NCBI GenBank assembly: GCA_001275005.1
Contig: JWZX01002133.1
Location: 1-25,555, forward strand
Direction of reading: 5' to 3'
From: Chrysochromulina tobinii
Lineage: Eukaryota; Haptophyta; Prymnesiales; Chrysochromulinaceae
Length of the DNA stretch: 25,555 nucleotides
A program made the translations under genes and the position numbers. The notes under the pieces are model-generated. The model saw only the letters and a program-made list of their open reading frames with translations, did no database searches and was not told the origin of the DNA. Below are positions 6,349-13,182 of the stretch, in pieces. Positions within the stretch are counted from its first letter, which is position 1. Every line of letters starts with the position of its first letter.

Positions 6349-9300
6349 TCAAGGTCCGCTGCCTCCCGCCGCGGCCGCCGCGGCGGCGGCCTTCGCGCCC
6401 GGCGTCACGCCCGTGTTCTCCTCGTCCGTCACGTCCGCAATCTCGCGCATGTCCTTGATGAGCTTGCGGATCTCGCCCACCGAGATCTGCCCGTCCTGGT
6501 CCGTGTCCATCTTGACGAGCAGAGCCTCGAATGCCTGCGCGTCTGGCCGACGAGATGGCTCGAGCTGCGCGACGAGATCGCACCGAGATCGGGCGAGCAG
6601 ATCGCAATCAGCCAAGGAGATCGCACCCAAACAGATCGTACCCGGATCGCAATCAGATCACACGCAGATCGCAATCAGCCCAGGAGATCGCACCCAGATC
6701 GCAATCAGATCGCACTCAGATTGCACTCAGATCGCACTCAGATTGCACTCAGATTGCACTCAGATCGCACTCAGATCGCACCCAGATCGCACTCAGATCG
6801 CACTCTCACCTCTTCCATCGCTTTGAGCAGCTCGCCCTTGGAAAGCATCCCGTCGCCATCGAGATCGAGCTTGTGGAACGCCGCGCCAATCGAGACCTCG
6901 CTCGCCTCCATCTCGGTCTTGATGCGGTCCATCATCGACTGCACACGCGAGTCGAGTAGCTTGACAGCGCGGGACGACTTTTTCGCCTCCTCCACCGTGC
7001 CCGCCGCTGCGACGCGCTCAGCTTCGAGCTCCGCCATCTCCTCCCTGATGAGGGATGCAATCAGTGATGAGGGATGCAATCAGAGGTCATCAGCGCTCAG
7101 CTTCGAGCTCCGCCATCTCCTCCCTGATGAGGGATGCAATCGGTCGCACCCAGGCAGGTCATCAGTGGCCATCCATTCGGAGGTCATGAGTGGCAATGGT
7201 GGTCATTAGTGGCAATCAGTGGGAGAGGGGGACTACCTTTCCATAAGGATGGGTGAGTCGATCTATTAGTGGCCATTAGTGGCCATTAGTGGCCATTAGT
7301 GGCAATCAGTGGGAGGGGGGGACTAACCTTTCCATACGGATGGGTGAGTCGATCATCGTGTCGATCGCCTCAGCCAGATTCGCAATCTGCTCGCGCGTGA
7401 GATGCACGACCGGCTCGGCCTCGGCCACGGCGCCCGGCACGGCGCCTGGACCCTTGGCGCCCGCCGCAGACAGCGCCTCCGACGCTCGAGACAGCGCCTC
7501 CGCGTTCGCCATGTACTGGGCGGCGGGGAGATCGAGATCTGCCGCCTCGAGCTCGCGATCTGCCGCCTCGAGCGGAATCTGCGCGGCGTCCGCGGCCTTC
7601 TCGAACGCGTCCCCTTCCTCGTAAGCGCTGAGAGCCGCGGTTCCTAATTTGGAAGGTGCGGAGGACGAAACGGTCGTCTCGGGCGTCGTATCGGGCGCGA
7701 ACATGCGATCCTCGAGCTTGTCAACCGCCGAGTCGAGAACGATGCGCTCCTGATGAAGGGAGCCATCAGAGACCATCAGACGCGAGCAGAAGCAATCAAG
7801 GGAGATCGAGTCGAGAACGATGCGCTCCTGATGAAGGGAGCCATCAGAGACCATCAGACGCCATCAGAAGCAATCAAGGCAGATCGAGGCAGATCGGGGC
7901 AGATCGAGGCGGAGATCGCACCTCATCGACGAGCTCCTCCTCTCGGTGGAGCGCCATCAGAGGCAATCACGGGAGATCGATGGAGATCGCACCTCCTCGA
8001 CGAGCTCCTCCTCTCGGTGAAGCGCTTCGAGCTTCTCGCCGCTCGTCTGGTCGGCGATCAAGGTCGACATGGCTGCCATCTCAGTCGGGAGCGACGACAT
8101 GGCGGCCTGGGCGGCGGCGAGGGGGAGCACAGTCTCACCGACAGTCTCACCTGATGAGGGAGGCAAGTTAGGGGGGTAATTAGGGGGGTAATTAGGGGGA
8201 GCACAGTCTCACCGACGGTCTCACCTGATGAGGGAGGTAATTAGGGAGGTAATTAGGGGGGGGTAATTAGGGGGAGCACAGTCTCATCGACGGTCTCACC
8301 GGCGTCGCCGAGCAGCGCGCGCTGGCTTTGGTCGTGGCGAGTGGCCGTGAAGTGGAGCATGTTCGTGAGGATGAGGAGGGAGTACCTGTGGGGAAGAGGC
8401 GCGGGCGTCGTGGTGAGCACTTGCATGCGAGGGGCAGGCCCATATTTGGTTCGGGGAGGAGACAGCGATGACGGGACCTCCTTCGAGGGCAATCAAGGCC
8501 AATCAAGGCCAATCAAGTGCAATCAAAGGCCAATCAAGGCCAATCCAGTGCAATCAAAGGCCAATCAAGGCCAATCAAGTGCAATCAAAGGCCAATCAAG
8601 GCCAATCAAGGCCAATCAAGGCCAATCAAGGCCAATCAAGCGTACGGAATCTCCTTTTCCTGCGAGAGCGAGAGCCATTGCTCCATCGCCTTCTGCATCT
8701 GCTTGTGGTTCAGGTCCTTGGTAGGCAAGCCGCGGTTACGAAGGTCGGTGCGTAGCTCGGTCTCGCTCAGACCGCCGATACCTGTGGGGAAGAGGAGCGG
8801 GCGCCGTGGTGAGCACTTGCATGCGTAGCTCGGTCTCACTCAGACCGCCGATACCTTCGCACAGGAGCGATGGAAAGCCGCATGCAATTAGAGTGGTCAT
8901 CAGCGCTCATCAGTGCTCATCAGAGCTCATCAGAGCTCATCAGCGCTCATCAGCGGCACGCACCTTCCCACAAGATCTCCTTGTCCTCGAGGTCAATCAA
9001 GGCCAATCAAGGTCAATCAAGGGCCATCAAGGGCACCTTCCCACAAGATCTCCTTGTCTTCATTGCGCAGTCTCCGCAGCCGTTGACGAATCTGGAAGCG
9101 GAGCAGCGCCGTGGGCGCGAAGTGGTTCATGTTGAGGAATTGTGCCATCGCAATGAGCTGGTCTCGGTACCTGATGAGGGAGGCAATCAGGCGTCCTCAG
9201 AGGTCATCAGAGGTCATTAGAGGTTATTTAGAGGCCATCGGGAGCACTCACGGGTCGTCAGAGGTCATCAGAGGTCATCAGAGGTCACCAGAGGTCATCA

Positions 9301-11231
9301 GAGGTCATCAGAGGTCATCAGAGGTCATCAGAGGTCATCAGAGGTCATCAGAGTTCATCAGAGGTCATCAGAGGATCATCAGAGGTCATCAAAGGTCATT
9401 AGAGGCCATCGGGAGCACTCAGGGGCCTTCAGCCCGCGTACAGGTGGTCGAGCGTGACGTTGTCCTTGAAGCCTCGCATGACCTCAAGCAGCTCCGCGGG
9501 GTCCTTAGCGCGCCCGCCCTCCTTCATGCGCACCTGATGAGGGAGGCAATCAGCGATCATCAGCAGTCATCAGCGGTCATCAGTGGTCATCATCAGTCAT
9601 CAGCGGTCATCAGTGGTCATCAGTGGTCATCAGAGGTCATCAGAGGTCATCAGCGGTCATCAGAGGTCATCAGAGGTCATCAGAGGTCATCAGCAGTACG
9701 CACCATAAACTCGCGCACATCGGCGTCCAGGCGCCCATCCGCGCGAGGCCCAAACTGGCGCCGCATCTCCTCGACGCGCTGCTCGACCAGCGTCATCTTA
9801 CGCGGGCTCTCGGATGGCGTCGTGTTGAGCGCCTGCTCCGCCTCCTCCTTTAAGCGCTCCCGCTGCCGGTGCTCGGCGGTCACCTGCGCGGGCGCCGTGG
9901 TGAGCACTTGCATGCAGGTCCAGGTCCAGATCCGGTGCTCGGCGTCACGGGCGCCGTATCGGTCACCTGGGTGGCGCGCTCGTCGAGGGTGTGCTGCAAG
10001 AATTGAGCCATCTCCATCCGCACCTGATGAGGCAGGCCATCAGAGGTCATCAGAGGTCATCAGAGCTCATCAGAGCTCATCAGAGGCCATCAGAGGTCAT
10101 CAAGAATTGAGCCATCTCCATCCGCACCTGATGAGGCAGGCCATCAGAGGTCATCAGAGCTCATCAGAGGTCATCAAGAATTGAGCCATCTCCATCCGCA
10201 CCTGATGAGGCAGGCCATCAGAGGTCATCAGAGCTCATCAGAGCTCATCAGAGCTCATCAGAGGTCATCAAGAATTGAGCCATCTCCATCCGCACCTGAT
10301 GAGGCAGGTCATCAGAGGCGAGCAGAGGTCATCAGAGGTCATCAGTTGTCATCAGAAGGCCATCAGCGAGGCAATCAGCGGGGCCATCAGCGCACCTTGA
10401 GCATCTTCTTCTGCTTCATCAGAGGCCATCAGGGGCAATCAGCGGGGCCATCAGCGCACCTTGAGCATCTTCTTCTGCTTCTCCTCCGCGTGGTGCTTCT
10501 CCTCGAACGTCGAGGGCAGCAGGTTCGGGAAGAGCCGGATGGCGAACGGCAGGGCGAACTCGGCCAGCGGCACGATCACGAAGAACAGCAGAGGCACGAG
10601 CCGCGCGATGTCCGCGCTCACGCGCACCTGTGGGGAAAGGGTGGGTGGGGGTGGGCGCCGTGGTGGGCGCTTGCTGCATGCAGGGCCGACATCGCGCGGC
10701 TCGTACCAGCAGCTTGTGCTCGCGCCGCGACAGCGAGCGGCCGAAGATGATCCGCTTGAGCAGCTTGGAGGCGATGCGGATGTCGGCGTAGAGGAGTTTG
10801 CTCCCGTGCCAGTAGTGGAGCGCCGCCTCCTTGACGTTCACCCACACCCACGTCGGCGTCCAGCGCGCCGGCGGTGGCGCCTTACTGCTGCCGCCGCCGC
10901 CGCTAATCGCCCGTGCGAGCGCGGCGGCGGCGGTGCTCCCGCCGGCACCGGCGCCGCGGAGAGGAGCCCGGTGGCGGTGGAGCAGCGCAATCGGCGCGGG
11001 CGCGAGCAGCCGGAAGCTCGACGACGAAGCGCCGCTTCGGGCGCTGCTGCTGCCGCTGCTGCTACTGCTCAGGCCGCGCCGGCCCGCAGCCGCGGTGGCC
11101 ACCGCGCCCGACCGGACGGCCAGTGCGCTCATGGACGCGGCCGAGCGGATGGCCACGAAGACCGCTGGGCGTGGCAGCGCCGCCGCGAGGAGCGGCGGGC
11201 ACTGCGGCGATCGGAGCCAACGTGCTTGCAT
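6349..11231 (-). CDS. LETM1: LETM1-type mitochondrial inner-membrane cation/proton exchanger, 12 exons
   Basis: Exons: 11231-10707, 10627-10460, 10023-9967, 9883-9704, 9533-9442, 9170-9037, 8781-8646, 8385-8300, 8150-7993, 7749-7328, 7044-6810, 6534-6349. All introns are GT-AG and the phases agree, giving 792 residues (human LETM1 is 739). The first in-frame ATG is at 11231; upstream codons are TTG. The N-terminus is rich in R, S and A, as in mitochondrial presequences. The LETM1 core begins with WVNVKEAALHYWHGSKLLY and continues through SLSRREHKLL, the single membrane segment LVPLLFFVIVPLAEFALP and LFPNLLPSTFEEKHH. The ribosome-binding-like domain follows (LLRFQIRQRLRRLRNEDKEI, ELRTDLRNRGLP, QWLSLSQEKEIPYSLLIL). 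Two canonical EF-hand loops sit near the C-terminus (D713-E724 DLDGDGMLSKGE and D741-E752 DTDQDGQISVGE). LETM1 exchanges K+ or Ca2+ for H+ across the inner membrane. It is transcribed divergently from the PfkB gene, with 156 bp between the start codons. Introns make up half of the gene and are built from repeats. Confidence 0.9.
6535..6809 (-). repeat. LETM1 intron 11: GATYGCACTCA-type satellite intron
   Basis: The 275 bp intron (donor GTGAGAGTGC, acceptor ACGCGCAG) consists largely of 10-12 bp units, on the transcribed strand GATCTGAGTGC, GATTGC and variants. Splicing joins KAMEE to AFEALLVKMD in phase 0, restoring the second EF-hand. Confidence 0.8.
7045..7327 (-). repeat. LETM1 intron 10 with duplicated acceptor and exon start
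   Basis: Phase 2 intron joining ATGGAAAG to GGAGGAG. Type B units (TGATTGCC, CTAATGGCC in sense) fill it. The acceptor ATCCCTCATCAG and about 30 bp of exon 11 occur twice: 7017-7063 (used) and 7096-7142 (decoy). Only the downstream copy continues into the coding frame. Confidence 0.8.
7750..7992 (-). repeat. LETM1 intron 9 with duplicated acceptor and exon start
   Basis: Phase 0 intron ending CCCTTCATCAG before GAGCGCATCG. A copy of acceptor plus exon 10 start (7731-7782) lies 78 bp upstream at 7809-7860. A fragment of exon 9 (CACCGAGAGGAGGAGCTCGT) is also copied inside the intron near 7922-7945. Confidence 0.8.
8151..8299 (-). repeat. LETM1 intron 8: CCCCTAATTA-type repeat intron
   Basis: Sense sequence consists of CCCCCTAATTA units plus a duplicate of the acceptor and exon start (CCTCATCAGGTGAGAC). 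Splicing in phase 1 joins GCCG to GTGAGACTGT. The exon 8 end and exon 9 start are themselves similar (GGTGAGACY), as expected for a duplicated AG|GT site. Confidence 0.75.
8386..8645 (-). repeat. LETM1 intron 7: satellite array plus introner-like 3' module
   Basis: The 5' part is an array of GGCCTTGATT units (8486-8640). The 3' part is a type A module, with CGCATGCAAGTGCTCACCAC at 8434-8415 on the minus strand, then a pyrimidine tract and CCCCACAG. It joins GAGATTCC to GTACTCCC in phase 2, within the conserved IPYSLLIL segment of LETM1. Confidence 0.85.
8782..9036 (-). mobile_element. LETM1 intron 6: composite intron with introner-like 3' module
   Basis: The sense order is: donor GTGCCC, TTGATTGRCC units, a copy of the exon 6 end with its donor (8985-8961), GATGAGCTCT units, a near-exact 32 bp copy of the exon 7 start (8854-8823, one mismatch), the type A core (TACGCATGCAAGTGCTCACC), a pyrimidine tract and CCCCACAG. 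The core sits directly against the copied exon 7 segment, as if it had inserted into exon sequence with a long target duplication. Confidence 0.8.
9171..9441 (-). repeat. LETM1 intron 5: GATGACCTCT satellite intron
   Basis: About twenty units of sense TCTGATGACC, near-identical at 9251-9385, with a repeated GGGAGCACTC block at both ends (9239 and 9410). The acceptor is TGCCTCCCTCATCAG. Splicing in phase 2 joins CACCT to GTACCGAGAC. Confidence 0.85.
9534..9703 (-). repeat. LETM1 intron 4: GATGACCRCT satellite intron
   Basis: A 170 bp phase 0 intron made almost wholly of sense GATGACCTCT, GATGACCACT and GATGACCGCT units, ending TTGCCTCCCTCATCAG. It joins REFM to VRMKEGG. Confidence 0.85.
9884..9966 (-). 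mobile_element. LETM1 intron 3: introner-like element (type A)
   Basis: An 83 bp phase 0 intron. It contains the core GCATGCAAGTGCTCACCACG and ends GCCCGCGCAG. Its 5' half repeats the start of exon 4: the intron reads GTGACCG...GCCGAGCACCGG and the exon reads GTGACCGCCGAGCACCGG. The copied exon segment lies immediately 5' of the core. Confidence 0.85.
10024..10459 (-). repeat. LETM1 intron 2: satellite intron with four-fold acceptor/exon-start copies
   Basis: A 436 bp phase 0 intron. A unit with CCTGCCTCATCAG plus the first 27 bases of exon 3 occurs in the used copy (9997-10036) and three upstream copies (10101-10140, 10175-10214, 10269-10308), separated by GATGACCTCT arrays. The end of exon 2 with its donor is also duplicated (10390-10418 against 10454-10482). 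Only the outermost donor and the last acceptor give an open frame. Confidence 0.85.
10628..10706 (-). mobile_element. LETM1 intron 1: introner-like element (type A) with inverted flank
   Basis: A 79 bp phase 0 intron with donor GTACGAGCC and acceptor TTTCCCCACAG. The core is slightly diverged (GCATGCAGCAAGCGCCCACC). The first 20 bases of the intron hold GAGCCGCGCGATGTC, the reverse complement of GACATCGCGCGGCTC near the start of exon 2. Here the exon copy next to the core is inverted, not direct. Confidence 0.8.
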
Positions 11232-11387
11232 TGGGGCGGCCAAGCCCTGAGTGCGTGCGGAGTGCGGAGGTCACCCGGAGAAAAAGTGACGGAACGCTGA
11301 GACGACGCTCGACCTCTCGTCACCTCCGGAAACGCAACGGCTGTCGGTAGACTGTCGCGACAATGGACTTGCTTTGTTTTTCTCGAA
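11232..11387. promoter_or_regulatory. Compact bidirectional promoter, LETM1 / PfkB kinase
   Basis: 156 bp separate the start codons of two divergent genes, so both promoters and 5' untranslated regions must lie here or overlap the coding regions. No TATA box is visible. An upstream ATG at 11363 in another frame (MDLLCFSRN...) precedes the PfkB start at 11388 and could reduce its translation. Confidence 0.55.
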
Positions 11388-12984
11388 ATGCGATTGTTCG
11401 GCTCCTTCGCCGCCGTCCTCTCGGCCCTCGTGTCGGCCGCAGCCGCCGCGCCCTCCGTGCTCTGCATCGGCGAGACGCTCTTCGATGGACTTCCCTCCGC
11501 GATCTATCTTGGAGGCGCGCCGCTGAACGTCGCGTGCCACCTAGCCCAGGCCGGCGTGCGAGCGAGGTACCTGTCAGCAGTCGGCCACGATCGGCTGGGC
11601 ACCGAGGCGGTTCGCCGGCTGCAAGCTCAGGGTGTGGACACAGACCTGATCGTGCAGGTGCGTGAGGCTGAGACTGGCTTTGTCACCGTCGAGCTCGACC
11701 GCAGCGGTGACGCCTCATACACGTTCGTGACGCCCGCCGCGTGGGACTTCATCCCGACCGCCGGCGCCGCGGCCGCGGCCAAGAGCGCAGACGCTCTGGT
11801 CTTTGGCTCGCTGGGCATGCGCGCCGAGGGCTCTCGCGCGGCCATACGAGCCGCGGCGGCCGCTGCCTCCTTTGCAGTCTGCGACATCAACCTCCGGCCG
11901 CCCTTTGTCGAGGCGGCGGTGGTGGCCGACGCGGCCCGCTCGGCCGACTTGCTCAAGCTGAACGACGAGGAGCTGGTGCCGCTGGCCAGCATGCTGTTAG
12001 AGACGACCGAAGCAGGTCCGAGTCGCGAGCTCTGATGAGCTCTGATTGCCTCCCTCCTCAGGTCCGATGAGCTCTGATGAGCTCTGATTGCCTCCCTCCT
12101 CAGGTCTGATGAGCTCTGATGAGCTCTGATTGCCTCCCTCCTCAGGTCCGAGTCGCGAGCTCGCAGCGGCCGCGCTGGCGGCCGCGCAGGCGGCCGAGAG
12201 GGCCGCCGCCGCGCCCAACACGGCGCCCAGCACGGACGGTGAGGTCGGAGGCGACGAGGCGACGCGCGCTGTTGCGAGGGCGGCGGCGTCCATCGGTGCG
12301 GCCCTTAGGCGCGCCTCGAGTGTCGTCGTGACACGCGGCGCGCGCGGCGCGGTGCTCTGGCAATCGACGAAACTGACGAGATCGGGCGACGAGCCATCGA
12401 CGAAACTGACGAGATCGGGCGACGAGCAATCGACGAAACTGACGAGATCGGGCGACGAGCAATCGACGAAACTGACGAGATCGGGCGACGAGGATGGAAG
12501 GAAGGGCGGTGGAGAATATGCTGGCAGAGCCTACGGTTGCGATGGCTTCGCCGCGCCCAATACGCCGGGAGGGGGGCAGGCGGATACAGTCGGCGCTGGC
12601 GATGCGTTCCTGGCGGCCTTGCTAGCGACCCTGCTCCGGGAGGGCGCCGTGCCGAGCGCTTCCGCGGCGCTCGAGGCGGGCTGCCGCCTCGGCGCCTACG
12701 TGGCAGGTGAGGGCCCTTGATGATCCTTGGACACTTGATGACCCTTGATGACACTTGATGACACTCGATGACACTTGATGACACTTGATGACACTTGATG
12801 ACACTTGATGACCCTTTGCCGCCTCGGCGCCTATGTGGCAGGCCAGCCTGGGGCGACCCCGACGCATTCGCTCGAGACGATCAACGAGCTGCGGCCGCGC
12901 GTCGCCCGGCCCAGGGGAGAGACAGCCGAGTCGGAGTTTGTCTTTCGGGTCGACCTCTCTCCGCAAGGTGACGAAACCATGTGA
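11388..12984 (+). CDS. PfkB-family carbohydrate kinase (fructokinase-like), 3 exons
   Basis: Exons 11388-12015, 12146-12706 and 12842-12984, both introns phase 1, give 443 residues. The enzyme family phosphorylates sugars such as fructose or ribose with ATP. Conserved blocks are LCIGETLFDGLPSAIYLGGA (residues 25-44, the N-terminal substrate motif), LSAVGHDRLG, CDINLRPPF, KLNDEEL, VVTRGARGAV and the C-terminal signature DTVGAGDAFLAALL with the catalytic base at D362. The N-terminus MRLFGSFAAVLSALVSAAAA is hydrophobic and could be a signal or organelle-targeting peptide. An insert of four 11-residue repeats (QSTKLTRSGDE) lies between the VVTRGARGAV strand and the signature. The substrate cannot be set from sequence; GGAPLNVA favours fructokinase-like members. 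The stop lies 198 bp before the next start. Confidence 0.88.
12016..12145 (+). repeat. PfkB intron 1: tandem-duplication intron
   Basis: The 130 bp intron begins with the same 17 bases (GTCCGAGTCGCGAGCTC) that begin exon 2. The spacing of the two copies equals the intron length, so splicing AG|GT to AG|GT removes exactly one duplication unit. The interior is three copies of GATGAGCTCTGATTGCCTCC with CTCCTCAG. Confidence 0.9.
12361..12492 (+). repeat. 33 bp x 4 coding minisatellite in the PfkB gene
   Basis: Four consecutive 33 bp units starting at 12361, 12394, 12427 and 12460, nearly identical in DNA, encode QSTKLTRSGDE repeats. The frame is kept, and no GT-AG pair brackets the array, so it appears to be translated. 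It would form an extended polar loop on the kinase fold. Confidence 0.85.
12707..12841 (+). repeat. PfkB intron 2: tandem-duplication intron with TTGATGACAC array
   Basis: The 25 bases ending each flank (TGCCGCCTCGGCGCCTAYGT then GGCAG) are the same at 12682-12706 and 12817-12841, with one T/C difference. Their 135 bp spacing is the intron length. Between them lie CTTGATGACA units. Exon 3 continues GQPGATPTHSLETINELRPR. Confidence 0.9.
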
Positions 12985-13182
12985 GACGAACTGGTCTGTT
13001 GTGTGGTCACGTATGGTCACCGTGGTTTTACGGGACCCCTCGCACACACGCACCTCGTTAAGAGGATCCAGTTCATTCATACTGGGTCATTCAAGGCGAC
13101 CGAGTGTTAACAGCCCGTTCACACGAATTTCTTCTTCCGCAAAGGTCGGCGTCGCTTGCACTGCTGCCGCGGCCTGGCCGCC

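Noticed and set aside
6413-6826. Plus-strand frames with SHSDCTQIAL repeats
   Set aside because: These are the satellite of LETM1 intron 11 read on the wrong strand.
8468-8755. Plus-strand frame with NQGQSRPIKA repeats
   Set aside because: Translated GGCCAATCAA array within LETM1 intron 7; no independent coding signal.
9171-9441. CRISPR array
   Set aside because: Units are about 10 bp without spacers, sit in an intron of a nuclear gene and end at splice sites.
9111-10184. Plus-strand frame with SSEVIRGHQR repeats
   Set aside because: It is the translation of the antisense strand of satellite introns 2-5 of LETM1. The flanking LETM1 exons fix the strand.
11243-11243. LETM1 start four codons upstream
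   Set aside because: The codon at 11243 is TTG. The first in-frame ATG is at 11231.
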